Translations under genes and position numbers: made by a program
In this document: positions 26,055-35,400 of the stretch, one piece after another
Layout of the letters: every line of letters starts with the position of its first letter
Position numbering within the stretch: the stretch's first letter is position 1
The notes under the pieces: generated by a model
The model's input: only the letters and a program-made list of their open reading frames with translations
What the model was told of the DNA's origin: nothing
Database searches by the model: none
Origin: an uncultured Allorhizobium sp.
Lineage (GTDB): Bacteria; Pseudomonadota; Alphaproteobacteria; Rhizobiales; Rhizobiaceae
Assembly: GCA_958439205.1 (NCBI GenBank)
Contig: OY288189.1
Coordinates: 1,689,001-1,753,000 of the forward strand
Reading direction: 5' to 3'
DNA length: 64,000 nt

Positions 26055-27161
26055 TCAGGAAGAGGCTTCGCAGGCCTTGAAGCTTGCTTCCAGCTTCTCG
26101 CGGTCGAGCTCGCGGCCGATGAAGACGAGGCGGCTTTCGCGCTTCTCGCCATCCTTCCATGGGCGCTGGTGATCGCCCTCGACGATCATGTGCACGCCCT
26201 GGACGACATAGCGCTCCTCATCGCCCTTGAAGGCGATGATGCCCTTCAGGCGCAGGATGTTCGGGCCTTGCGTCTGGGTCACCTTCTGGATCCAGGGGAA
26301 GAAGCGGTCCGGGTTCATCTCGCCGCCGCGCAGCGAGACCGAGGTCACCGTCACGTCGTGGATGGCAGACGGGGCGTGGTCATGGTGGTGGTGGTGGTGG
26401 CCATGGTCATGGTGATCATGCCCGTGATCATGGTCATGATGGTCATGGCCGTGGTGGTGATGATCGTGATCGCAGTCGGGGCCGCAGACATGCTCTGGGT
26501 CGTCGTGATCGAGGAAATGCGGATCGTTTTCCAGTGCGCGCTCCAGGTTGAAGGCGCCCTGGTCGAGGACCTTCGACAGATCGACGCCCGAGCGGGTCGT
26601 CGAATAGATGCGGGCCGAAGGATTGATCGCGCGCACGATGTGCTCGATCTGGTGCAGTTCGTCGTGACTGACGAGGTCGGCCTTGTTGATGACGACAACG
26701 TCGGCAAACGCGATCTGATCTTCGGCTTCGCGGCTGTCCCTGAGGCGCAACGGCAGGTGCTTTGCGTCGACCAGAGCGACGACGGCATCGAGCTCGGTCT
26801 TGGAGCGAACGTCGTCGTCCATGAAGAAGGTCTGGGCGACGGGAACCGGGTCCGCGAGGCCCGTGGTCTCGACGATGATGCCGTCAAAGCGGCCGGGGCG
26901 GCGCATCAGGCCTTCCACGACGCGGATGAGGTCACCGCGCACCGTGCAGCAGACGCAGCCGTTGTTCATCTCGTAGATTTCTTCGTCCGACTCGACGATC
27001 AGGTCGTTGTCGATGCCGATCTCGCCGAACTCATTGACGATGACAGCGTATTTCTTGCCGTGGTTCTCGGAGAGAATGCGGTTCAACAGCGTCGTCTTGC
27101 CGGCGCCGAGGTAGCCGGTGAGCACGGTGACGGGTGTCGGTTTCGCGGATGCTTCGGTCAT
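26055..27161 (-). CDS. CobW/ZNG1-type metallochaperone GTPase with His-rich insert
   Basis: 368 residues of the COG0523 G3E GTPase family. Walker A GAGKTT is at 19-24, the CxCC metal motif in GCVCCTV at 69-72, the ETTGLADP switch follows, and NKADL binds guanine. Between the GTPase and C-terminal domains, at about 225-265, lies a tract made almost only of His and Asp, a metal sponge. The C-terminal CobW_C domain runs from [12 protein letters not shown] on. Members hand Zn2+ (or Co2+) to client enzymes, often under zinc limitation. First gene of a unit with the WD40 gene. A symmetric GTAA/TTAC element lies 40-52 bases before the start. Confidence 0.92.
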   Translation of the reverse strand: MTEASAKPTPVTVLTGYLGAGKTTLLNRILSENHGKKYAVIVNEFGEIGIDNDLIVESDEEIYEMNNGCVCCTVRGDLIRVVEGLMRRPGRFDGIIVETTGLADPVPVAQTFFMDDDVRSKTELDAVVALVDAKHLPLRLRDSREAEDQIAFADVVVINKADLVSHDELHQIEHIVRAINPSARIYSTTRSGVDLSKVLDQGAFNLERALENDPHFLDHDDPEHVCGPDCDHDHHHHGHDHHDHDHGHDHHDHGHHHHHHDHAPSAIHDVTVTSVSLRGGEMNPDRFFPWIQKVTQTQGPNILRLKGIIAFKGDEERYVVQGVHMIVEGDHQRPWKDGEKRESRLVFIGRELDREKLEASFKACEASS

Positions 27162-27200
27162 GAAAGCCTCTGATGTCAGGGGGCGCCGGGCGGTGCGGCT

Positions 27201-27213
27201 GTAATGGTGTTAC
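27201..27213. promoter_or_regulatory. Symmetric GTAA-N5-TTAC element before CobW gene
   Basis: GTAATGGTGTTAC is an inverted repeat with GTAA/TTAC ends, 40-52 bases before the CobW start codon. Its ends resemble the GTAAC half of the site before the ABC importer at 6835. A Zur-type operator is possible for a CobW metallochaperone, but the match is weak and the claim is inference. Confidence 0.3.
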
Positions 27214-27259
27214 CCCCATATAGGCGTTCCGCTTTGCCAGTTCAAAGGCTTTCGTGTGG

Positions 27260-27655
27260 TCAGGCGGTGGACAGTGCCGAGCGGATATCGGTGCGGGCGA
27301 AATCGTCGCCGACATAGAGGAGAGGGCAGTCGAACTCTTTGGCGGTGGCGTGGGAAAAGCAGTCGCCGAAATTGAGGGCTGCGGGGTGACAGCCCTTGCC
27401 GAACCGCTGGTAGGCTGCGGCAGCGAGTTCCGCGCGTGATGACGTGACGTCGATGATCTTGAAGTCGAGCGAAGTTATAAGGCGAAACAATCCATCGGAG
27501 CACTTCTTTTGGAGCGCTACGATTTTCAACTCAAGTAAGGTGCCAGCCGATAACAGCAGAGGCCTGTTTGGAATCTCCAAAACCGCAGCACATCTAGCCG
27601 CGGTCGGTTCGTTCTTAACAATCGCGATCAAGGCGGATGTATCGACTGCGATCAC
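27260..27655 (-). CDS. PIN-domain toxin (VapC-like)
   Basis: 131 residues with the four acidic positions of PIN RNases: MIAVDTSALIAIV (first Asp), TLLELKIV (Glu), LNFGDCFSHATAKE (Asp) and LLYVGDDFARTDI (Asp). It belongs to the VapC group that cleaves tRNA or rRNA when free of its antitoxin. The start codon overlaps the stop of the antitoxin gene by four bases, typical of toxin-antitoxin operons. Cytoplasmic. Confidence 0.9.
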   Translation of the reverse strand: MIAVDTSALIAIVKNEPTAARCAAVLEIPNRPLLLSAGTLLELKIVALQKKCSDGLFRLITSLDFKIIDVTSSRAELAAAAYQRFGKGCHPAALNFGDCFSHATAKEFDCPLLYVGDDFARTDIRSALSTA

Positions 27656-27930
27656 GCCGGAAGGCCGTTCTCGTCATACAGAAAATCATGACTTCTATCA
27701 GCCAGTGGCTCGCCAGGGACCCGGGGAGGGGCCCTCGCCATTATGTCTTGGATAATGGCCCGCCGCTCCTCAAGCGAAAGTGCTGGAGGATGTCCGGAGT
27801 TCTGTGCCTCAACCGGTTGCAGCACGACAGCATCCTGCCCGTCGCGGGTGATGATGACGGGCTCTCCGCGTTCGGCTCGTTCTACGAGTTCTTCGACCCT
27901 TGCGGCTGCTTGCTCCATGGAAACACGCAT
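27652..27930 (-). CDS. Phd/YefM-type antitoxin of the VapC-like toxin
   Basis: 92 residues. The N-terminal MRVSMEQAAARVEELVERAERGEPVIITRDGQ-like pattern (shown here in part: AAARVEELVERAERGEPV, ITRDGQDAVVLQPV) is the Phd/YefM fold that binds the operator as a dimer. The C-terminal half, with SHDFLYDENGLPA, is the kind of flexible tail that wraps the PIN toxin. It is the first gene of the pair and presumably represses its own promoter. Confidence 0.88.
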   Translation of the reverse strand: MRVSMEQAAARVEELVERAERGEPVIITRDGQDAVVLQPVEAQNSGHPPALSLEERRAIIQDIMARAPPRVPGEPLADRSHDFLYDENGLPA

Positions 27931-27988
27931 GCGTCTTCCTCACGATCTATCCGGAGCAATATGCGCCTTACCTCTTAAGCCTGCAAGC

Positions 27989-28780
27989 TCACGTCAATGT
28001 TGCCGCATCAAACTGATGCACGTCATCCAGCAGTTCCAAAATGCCCCTTACGGCATGCGCAATCAGTTGCTCCCCCCGTTCCGCGGTTGCCGCCGCCGCG
28101 TTGCCGGCGACGCCGTCGGGGTTGAGGTCCGACATCTTCCAGCCGAAGGCGTGGGGGCCATAGGCGCGTAAATGTTTGTAGCGGGAGACAAACTCGGATT
28201 GGCGCGAGGGAAAGGATTCGGCCTTGCTCATGTCGACCTTCTCAGGCGTCAGCGCCAGCATGACCGATGTCTCTATGTGGCCGCCATGGATGTCGATAGC
28301 CTTGTCTTCCGGGCTAATCCAGCCCTCTGGCTGGCCGAAGCGGGTCCAGCTGGTGGCGACGACCAGCATGTCGAAACGAACGCGGGCTTCCGTCGCGACA
28401 ATGGTCAGGAGAGGGGAATTGCCGCCATGGGCATTTAGCAGGACGAGCTTGCGGATCCCCTCGCGATGGAGCTCCTCGGCGATCCCGAGCCAGCGATTGA
28501 TGGCTTCGTCAAAGGCGAGGCTGCGCGTGCCCTCAACGTCCATATGTTCGATGGAATAGCCGACAGGTTCGACCGGTAGCATGGTGACCGGCAGGTGTTC
28601 GGGAAGTGCTGCGACGACACGCTCAGTGATGCCGGCGGCAATGATCGTGTCGGTCTCGAACGGCAGGTGGGGACCGTGCTGCTCGTGGGCGCCGAGCGGC
28701 AGGACGGCGATCCAGTCGTGCCGATCTGCGGCAGTCAATTCCGGATCGTTATCCTTGAACCACGGGGCTGGTTTCGCCAT
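27989..28780 (-). CDS. Creatininase-family amidohydrolase
   Basis: 263 residues of the creatinine amidohydrolase family. Metal ligands are visible in LPLGAHEQHGPHLPFETDT (Glu, His, Asp) and in the later IDIHGGHIETSVML. NAHGGNSPLL is the other family block. Members open cyclic amides such as creatinine or work in riboflavin/F420-like pathways, so the substrate is uncertain. The start MAKPAPWF is chosen because the upstream frame runs into the divergent MarR promoter. It is divergent from a MarR gene with 90 bases between, suggesting control by it. Confidence 0.88.
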   Translation of the reverse strand: MAKPAPWFKDNDPELTAADRHDWIAVLPLGAHEQHGPHLPFETDTIIAAGITERVVAALPEHLPVTMLPVEPVGYSIEHMDVEGTRSLAFDEAINRWLGIAEELHREGIRKLVLLNAHGGNSPLLTIVATEARVRFDMLVVATSWTRFGQPEGWISPEDKAIDIHGGHIETSVMLALTPEKVDMSKAESFPSRQSEFVSRYKHLRAYGPHAFGWKMSDLNPDGVAGNAAAATAERGEQLIAHAVRGILELLDDVHQFDAATLT

Positions 28781-28812
28781 CTGGTCTAAGCTCCTGATCT
28801 TCGTTATGCATT

Positions 28813-28826
28813 GCAGCCATCGCTGC
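28813..28826. promoter_or_regulatory. Inverted repeat between creatininase and MarR genes
   Basis: GCAGC-CATC-GCTGC is a short perfect inverted repeat midway in the 90-base divergent promoter region. It is a candidate MarR operator, but five-base arms can also arise by chance. Confidence 0.3.
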
Positions 28827-28870
28827 GTGTATGAAGTGGCGACCGCAGCGTGTGTCGTTCGGGGAGAGTC

Positions 28871-29398
28871 ATGGCGAAAAAGGACAAGGCCGACAAGGAC
28901 CGCGGCGAAAAGAAGAAGGGCAAGAAGAAGGAGCCGCCAGGCTCCGGCGTTCTGTGTGCCAGCGTTACCCAGGTTGCGCGCGCCATGCGCACTCATCTTT
29001 CCCATGGTCTTGCCGAAAGCGGCCTCTATCCCGGGCAGGACGGCGTCGTGCAATTGCTCGCCCAGGAAGACGGGCAGACGCCTGGCGCACTCGCTCATCA
29101 GCTTGGCGTGAAGGCACCGACCATGACCCGCACGATCGGGCGCATGGAGGCACAGGGTTTTGTTTTGCGTCGCACCGATGATCGCGACGGCCGGCTCACC
29201 AAGGTTTATCTGACCGATGAAGGCCGGGGCAGCGTTGCCCGTATCGCAGGCGCCATGGAAGCCTGTGAGACGCAGGCGGTTCAGGGTTTGTCGGGCAAGG
29301 AGCTGAAGACGCTGGTGAAGCTCTTGTCTCTTATCGAGGGCAATCTCTCCGGCAACGTGGTCATACGACCTTCGAACGAGGCCGAGGAAGACGATTGA
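28871..29398 (+). CDS. MarR-family regulator with Lys-rich N-terminal tail
   Basis: 175 residues. The first 28 are almost only Lys, Asp, Glu and Gly (for example GEKKKGKKKE), a basic tail not usual in MarR proteins. The winged-helix core follows: VVQLLAQEDGQTPGALAHQL, VKAPTMTRTIGRMEAQGFV (recognition helix) and RRTDDRDGRLTKVYLTDEG (wing). A C-terminal helix for dimerisation completes the fold. It is divergent from the creatininase gene, which is its likely target; the ligand is unknown. The start codon is the first ATG of this frame that gives the tail; a GAGAG sits just upstream. Confidence 0.88.
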   Translation: MAKKDKADKDRGEKKKGKKKEPPGSGVLCASVTQVARAMRTHLSHGLAESGLYPGQDGVVQLLAQEDGQTPGALAHQLGVKAPTMTRTIGRMEAQGFVLRRTDDRDGRLTKVYLTDEGRGSVARIAGAMEACETQAVQGLSGKELKTLVKLLSLIEGNLSGNVVIRPSNEAEEDD

Positions 29399-29474
29399 AA
29401 CGCCTCCTTAAATTGTTTAATTAAAACTTTTAAGGGCGATGAAACGCCCGCCGTTCTGCTGCGAGGGAGGAAAC

Positions 29475-30491
29475 GTGGCACAAAAGGTAAAGCTTTCGAC
29501 CATTGCGGAGTCGCTCGGTCTTTCGACTGCCACCATCTCGCTTGCGCTTCGTGACAGCCCGCTTGTCGCCGCCGATACCCGCGAGAAGATCAAGGAACAA
29601 GCGCGCGCCCTCGGCTATATCTACAACCGTCGTGCCGCCAGCCTGCGCACCTCGCGCTCCGGGATCATCGGCGTCGTGGTGCATGACATCATGAACCCGT
29701 TCTACGGTGAAATCCTGAAGGCCATTGAGACCGAACTCGACCGCAGCCGCCACACCTTTATTCTTTCCAACCATTACGACAGCGTCGACAAGCAGCGGAT
29801 GTTCGTCGAGACTTTGCTGCAGCTCGGCGGGGATGGCGTCATCATGTCGCCGGCGATCGGCACGCCGCCCGAGGACGTGCTGCTGGCGGAAAACAACGGA
29901 ATGCCGGCGATCTTTATCGCGCGTTCGATGGAGGGTCTCGACGTTCCGATCTATCGCGGTGACGATACCTACGGCATTTCTCTCGCCACCAACCATCTGA
30001 TCGGCCTCGGCCATCGCTCGATTGCCATGATCGGCGGTACGGACCAGACTTCTACCGGGCGCGACCGCTATCAGGGCTATGTCAACGCGCTGCGCAAGGC
30101 CGGCATCGAGGTCGATCCTGGCTTGCGCATTCCAGGTCCACGCACCAAGCAGGGCGGCTTCGAGGCAGCGGTGAATTTCCTTTCGCTCCCCCAGAAGCCG
30201 ACGGCGGCTGTCTGCTGGAACGATCTGGTCGCCATCGGGTTGATGAACGGCATTGCGCGTGCGGGGCTCATTCCCGGCCAGGACATTTCCGTCACCGGTT
30301 ATGACGACCTCGAGGAAGCCTCGATCGCCACACCGTCGCTGACCACGGTCTGGAACGGTCAGGCGGAAGTCGGGCGGCTTGCGGCCCGCGCGCTTCTCGA
30401 CAAGCTTGCCGGCAGCCATGAGCCTGACGGCATTCACCTGATCAAGCCAGAGATGCGCATCCGCCAGTCGACGGGTCCGATCCGCCGCTGA
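29475..30491 (+). CDS. LacI-family transcriptional regulator
   Basis: 338 residues starting at GTG 29475, with GGGAGGAAAC directly upstream. The LacI HTH is clear: VKLSTIAESLGLSTATISLALRD and TREKIKEQARALGYIYNRRAASL with the hinge helix, then a ribose-binding-like effector domain (IIGVVVHDIMNPFYGEILKAIE, GHRSIAMIGG, AAVCWNDLVAIGLM, ISVTGYDDLEEA). The effector is probably a sugar or sugar acid. The next gene, 57 bases downstream in the same direction, codes for a 2-hydroxyacid dehydrogenase and may be its target. An in-frame start at 29439 is rejected because it adds a non-family leader. Confidence 0.93.
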   Translation: MAQKVKLSTIAESLGLSTATISLALRDSPLVAADTREKIKEQARALGYIYNRRAASLRTSRSGIIGVVVHDIMNPFYGEILKAIETELDRSRHTFILSNHYDSVDKQRMFVETLLQLGGDGVIMSPAIGTPPEDVLLAENNGMPAIFIARSMEGLDVPIYRGDDTYGISLATNHLIGLGHRSIAMIGGTDQTSTGRDRYQGYVNALRKAGIEVDPGLRIPGPRTKQGGFEAAVNFLSLPQKPTAAVCWNDLVAIGLMNGIARAGLIPGQDISVTGYDDLEEASIATPSLTTVWNGQAEVGRLAARALLDKLAGSHEPDGIHLIKPEMRIRQSTGPIRR

Positions 30492-30548
30492 GCTTCGGCC
30501 GGTTGTTCACTCCGGCCGCTCTCCATCCTTGCCTGCCAGGAGACAGTC

Positions 30549-31511
30549 ATGTCCGATCGCCCCCTCGTCTTGATCCCCGGTCGCATTCATTCGCGGGTGC
30601 GTTCCCGCCTTGCCGAAACGTTTGAACTGCTGGAGGTCGCTGACGCGTCGGCGACAGAGGCGACGCCGGAGCAATTGTCGCGCGTGCGCGGGGCCGCGGT
30701 ATCGGGTCGTTTCCCGGCCTCGCTCATCGAACGCCTGCCGAAACTCGAAGTAATCGGCAGCTTTGGTGTCGGCTATGACGGCGTCGATGTGAAGGCTGCG
30801 GCTGGACACGGTGTCGTGGTCAGCAACACGCCTGACGTCCTGAACGATGAAGTGGCGGATACGACAATCGCGTTGCTCCTCAATACCCTGCGCCAGTTCT
30901 TCTTCGCAGAGCGCTACCTGCGTGACGGGCGTTGGGAGAAGGAGGGCGCATTTCCGTTGTCGCCCCTGTCGCTCAAGGGGCGGAAGGTCGGGATTCATGG
31001 TCTCGGTCGGATCGGCATGGAGATCGCCTCGCGGCTTGCGCCATTCAAAGTCGAGATCGCCTACCACACGCGACGACCGCGCACGGATGTGCCCTATACC
31101 TATCACGACAGCCTCGTCGGACTGGCTGCAGCCGTTGATATCTTGATTTCGATCGTGCCCTCGACCCCTCAGACCAATGGCGCTGTTAATGCCGAGGTGC
31201 TGGAAGCGCTTGGATCGAAGGGCGTGCTCATCAATGTCGGACGTGGCTCGACGGTGGACGAGCCAGCTTTGATCGCGGCGCTCCAGAAGGGGACGATTGC
31301 TGCAGCCGGCCTCGATGTCTTTGCGGATGAGCCTCGCGTGCCTCAGGCGCTGATCGACTTGCCCAATGTATCCCTGCTGCCGCATGTCGCCTCGGCTTCC
31401 GTGCCGACGCGCGATGCGATGGCGGACCTCGTTGTCGACAATCTCATTGCCTGGTTTCAGACCGGCAAACCGTTGACCCCGGTGCCGGAGACGCCACACA
31501 AGCCTGACTGA
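30549..31511 (+). CDS. D-isomer-specific 2-hydroxyacid dehydrogenase
   Basis: 320 residues of the D-2-hydroxyacid dehydrogenase family, close to glyoxylate/hydroxypyruvate or 2-ketogluconate reductases. The NAD(P) fold shows VGIHGLGRIGMEIASRLAPF; catalytic residues lie in INVGRGSTVDEPALI (Arg), DVFADEPRVP (Glu) and LLPHVASASV (His). The residues after strand 2 (HTRRPR) are basic, which favours NADPH. The reaction is probably reduction of a 2-keto acid in the cytoplasm. It follows a LacI regulator, so sugar-acid use is likely. Confidence 0.92.
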   Translation: MSDRPLVLIPGRIHSRVRSRLAETFELLEVADASATEATPEQLSRVRGAAVSGRFPASLIERLPKLEVIGSFGVGYDGVDVKAAAGHGVVVSNTPDVLNDEVADTTIALLLNTLRQFFFAERYLRDGRWEKEGAFPLSPLSLKGRKVGIHGLGRIGMEIASRLAPFKVEIAYHTRRPRTDVPYTYHDSLVGLAAAVDILISIVPSTPQTNGAVNAEVLEALGSKGVLINVGRGSTVDEPALIAALQKGTIAAAGLDVFADEPRVPQALIDLPNVSLLPHVASASVPTRDAMADLVVDNLIAWFQTGKPLTPVPETPHKPD

Positions 31512-31587
31512 TTCGGCAGTTCAGCCTTCCGCAAGCTTGAGGGAGCATCCTGTTCGGACATGGGGTTTCGAGCGGAAGGATGCTCCG

Positions 31588-32067
31588 ATGAACGCCTCTC
31601 TCGTCATCGTGACGACGGCACTGGTGTGTGCAGGTGTTTCGGCTGCCGGGCTCGGTTTCTGGGCCATGCCGCAGCCCTCCGAGTCCTTCGTGGCAGATCC
31701 GATCGTGCTTGGGACGATCCCGACGCCGGGCGCTTCGCCGTCTGGACTGTCCGCCTCGCTGCAGGCGGGTACCGTTTCCCCGCCGGCCATCTTTTCGGTC
31801 TCCAACTTTACCCGCCGGACGGTCTGTCTCGTCGAACGCGGAGCGGCCTTGACCAGCCGGAGCCGGGATTTCTTTGCGCCACCCGATTGCGAGCAAGTCT
31901 GGCCCGGCCTCACGCGTGCGAGCAACTGGACGCAGAACGAAGACGGCAGCGTGACGATCAGCGATGCCGCCGGGGCGACCGTGTTGACGCTCGTGCGCGG
32001 GCAGCACTTTTCCTATGAGGCAACAGACGCGCCGGATGCTGATCTGGCGCTCCTCATGCTGCCCTGA
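31588..32067 (+). CDS. Secreted or periplasmic protein, possibly Inh-like protease inhibitor
   Basis: 159 residues. The N-terminus (MNASLVIVTTALVCAGVSAAGLGFWA) is a membrane anchor or signal peptide. The mature part has two Cys (in TVCLVERG and PPDCEQVW) and the pattern SNWTQNEDGSVTISDAAGATVLTL. This Cys-Cys-W-(D/E)GS-D-G order resembles the AprI/Inh/Omp19 inhibitors of metalloproteases, small periplasmic barrels. I am only half sure of the family. GGAAGGA lies seven bases before the ATG. There is no protease gene nearby. Confidence 0.6.
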   Translation: MNASLVIVTTALVCAGVSAAGLGFWAMPQPSESFVADPIVLGTIPTPGASPSGLSASLQAGTVSPPAIFSVSNFTRRTVCLVERGAALTSRSRDFFAPPDCEQVWPGLTRASNWTQNEDGSVTISDAAGATVLTLVRGQHFSYEATDAPDADLALLMLP

Positions 32068-32320
32068 GCGTGCCCGTCACCGGTCGAAACTGTCCTTGTA
32101 GAGATTGCTCGCAGATCGCGCTGGTTGCAGGTCTCCGTGAAGTAAGTGCGTGTTCGCGCTAACATCGCGGTTGATGAAAATTGGCACGCGCAAGTGAAAG
32201 CTCTCATCCAAAAGAATAGCTCCCAAGCGCTTGAAAGGCTTTGGACAAAATGGTTAGCTCGCGCATCGCTGCCGGGAGGGGCCGACGATGCCCGCCGGTG
32301 GGGCAACAACTGGGAGGTAG

Positions 32321-33430
<1,110 letters not shown>

Positions 33431-33456
33431 TCAACAATTGCATCTCGACAGTCAGT

Positions 33457-33485
33457 AGCCCCGGTCCTTGCGACCGGGGCTTTTT
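33457..33485 (+). terminator. Terminator of TRAP binding-protein gene
   Basis: AGCCCCGGTC and GACCGGGGCT form a ten-pair stem with a five-base loop, followed by five T. Confidence 0.92.
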
Positions 33486-33500
33486 CGTGCGCCTTCGGGC

Positions 33501-33530
33501 AAAACAAAACCCCGGCGCGAGGCCGGGGTT
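33501..33530 (-). terminator. Terminator of dctM
   Basis: AACCCCGGC and GCCGGGGTT form the stem with loop GCGAG. On the minus strand a TTTTGTTTT tract follows, so it serves the dctQ-dctM operon. Confidence 0.9.
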
Positions 33531-33569
33531 CTGCGGATCTATCGTCGTTCTGTGGGGCTCAAGCCCCCG

Positions 33570-35399
33570 CTACTGAATAACGGGCGGCTGGCTCAGGTCC
33601 ATCGAAGGCGCCGGGGCAGGGGCGGCGGGTGCCGCGCCTGCTGGCGGCTGGATGGCCGGCGGCTGGCCGAGATCGAGGGGTGGCAGACCGAGTGCCGGCT
33701 GCTGGCCAGCACCGCCAGCCGGTACCTCGCTGCCGAGCGGTGGCAGGCCGAAGGACGGCATGGTGATGCCGCCACCGTCGGTCGGCTGCGGGATTGTGAT
33801 CTGGATCGTACTCGGATCCTGGACCACCGCGTCGCCCTTGTAGTGCATCACCAGACCCGGGAAGGCGATGACCGTGATGATCGCCAGGAACTGGATGATG
33901 ATGAAGGGCAGGACACCCTTGTAGATGTCCAGCGTCTTGATGCCGTCCTGCATTTGGCCGGTGACCTTGTCCCTCCATCTCCCCTCCGGCGCGACCGAGC
34001 GCAGGTAGAAGAGCGAGAAGCCGAAGGGTGGCGTGAGGAAGGAGGTCTGCAGGTTGATGCCGAGGATGATGCCGAACCAGACGAGGTCGATCCCCAGGCT
34101 CTGTGCGACCGGGACCAGGAGCGGCACCATGATGAAGGCGATCTCGAAGAAGTCGAGGAAGCAGCCGAGGATGAAAACGATGATCGTGACAACGATCAGG
34201 AAGCCGTATTCGCCCCCCGGCAGAGCAAGCATCAGATCTTCGACCCAGACATTGCCGTTGATGCCGTAGAAGGTCAGACCGAAGACGCGGGCGCCGATCA
34301 GGATCATCATGACGAAGGCCGAGAGACGCGTGGTGGCGTCGAGGGCATTCTTCAGGATGGCGAGGTTCAGACGCCCCTTGGCGGCGGCGATGATCAGTGC
34401 GCCTGTCGCGCCCATGGCGCCGCCTTCTGTCGGCGTTGCAATGCCGAGGAAGATCGTGCCGAGCACCAGGAAGATCAGCGCCAGCGGCGGCACCATGACG
34501 ATGATGACTTCCTGGGCGAGACGCGAGATCACGTTCAACTGCATACCGCGATTGACGAGCGCGAAGACGTAGACGGAGATGACGCCGAAGGCGAGTGCTG
34601 CCACCAACTGCCACTCGGCGCTTGCGATGCCGGTGAACAGGATGTGATAGCCGAGGAAGTAAAGGCCCGTGCCGATGGCGATCATCACCAGAAGCGAGGT
34701 TACGCCATCACCGAGAGTGCGGGCTTCCTTGGGAAGGGCAGGTGCCCATTCCGGCTTGATGATCGTGACCGCGAAGATGTAGGCGCAGTAAGCTGCAATG
34801 ATCATCAGGGCCGGGTAGAGCGCTCCGACATACATGTCGCCGACGGAGCGGCCGAGCTGGTCGGCCATGACGATCAGAACGAGCGAAGGCGGAACGATCT
34901 GGGCAAGCGTACCGGAGGCCGCGATCGTGCCCGAGACCAGCGGGCCATTATACTTGTAGCGCAGCATGATCGGCAGCGAGATCAGGCCCATGGCCATAAC
35001 CGAGGCTGCAACGACACCGGTGGTGGCGCCAAGCAGCGCGCCGACGAGGATGACGGCATAGGCGAGGCCGCCACGGATCGGGCCGAACAGCTGGCCGATC
35101 GTGTCGAGCAGGTCTTCTGCCATGCGCGATCGTTCCAGAATGATGCCCATGAGCGTGAAGAACGGGATCGACAGCAGCGTGTCGTTATACATGATCCCGT
35201 AGATGCGCTCCGGATGCGACTGGAGCAGCGGCCAGAAGAGGCGGATCTCGGACGAGAAGATCGACAGTTCGACGCCGAGCACGAAGTAGATCAAACCACC
35301 GGCTGCAAGTGTGAAGGCGACTGGATAGCCAAGCAGCAGCATGGCCATGACGGTCGTGAACATGATCGGCGCGAGATTGTGGGCGATAAGGTCGATCAT
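33570..35399 (-). CDS. TRAP transporter large permease (DctM type)
   Basis: 609 residues, longer than the usual 430 of DctM and of the size seen in 2-oxoacid/mannitol-type TRAP systems. Hydrophobic helices alternate throughout (for example TLLSIPFFTLMGIILERS, GGLAYAVILVGALLGATTGV, LVWFGIILGINLQTSFLTPP). The last 75 residues are an extension rich in Pro, Ala, Gln and Gly (APAAPAPAPSMDLSQPPVIQ), probably disordered. It is preceded by dctQ with one base between stop and start, and convergent with the binding protein. Confidence 0.93.
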   Translation of the reverse strand: MIDLIAHNLAPIMFTTVMAMLLLGYPVAFTLAAGGLIYFVLGVELSIFSSEIRLFWPLLQSHPERIYGIMYNDTLLSIPFFTLMGIILERSRMAEDLLDTIGQLFGPIRGGLAYAVILVGALLGATTGVVAASVMAMGLISLPIMLRYKYNGPLVSGTIAASGTLAQIVPPSLVLIVMADQLGRSVGDMYVGALYPALMIIAAYCAYIFAVTIIKPEWAPALPKEARTLGDGVTSLLVMIAIGTGLYFLGYHILFTGIASAEWQLVAALAFGVISVYVFALVNRGMQLNVISRLAQEVIIVMVPPLALIFLVLGTIFLGIATPTEGGAMGATGALIIAAAKGRLNLAILKNALDATTRLSAFVMMILIGARVFGLTFYGINGNVWVEDLMLALPGGEYGFLIVVTIIVFILGCFLDFFEIAFIMVPLLVPVAQSLGIDLVWFGIILGINLQTSFLTPPFGFSLFYLRSVAPEGRWRDKVTGQMQDGIKTLDIYKGVLPFIIIQFLAIITVIAFPGLVMHYKGDAVVQDPSTIQITIPQPTDGGGITMPSFGLPPLGSEVPAGGAGQQPALGLPPLDLGQPPAIQPPAGAAPAAPAPAPSMDLSQPPVIQ

Positions 35400-35400
35400 C

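Noticed and set aside
26169..27173. 334-codon open frame with hydrophobic Met/Val-rich tract
   Set aside because: Antisense of the CobW GTPase; the odd tract is the complement of its His/Asp codons.
29400..29440. CtrA box in the AT-rich stretch before the LacI gene
   Set aside because: TTAA tetramers are present but spaced by five or nine bases, not seven.
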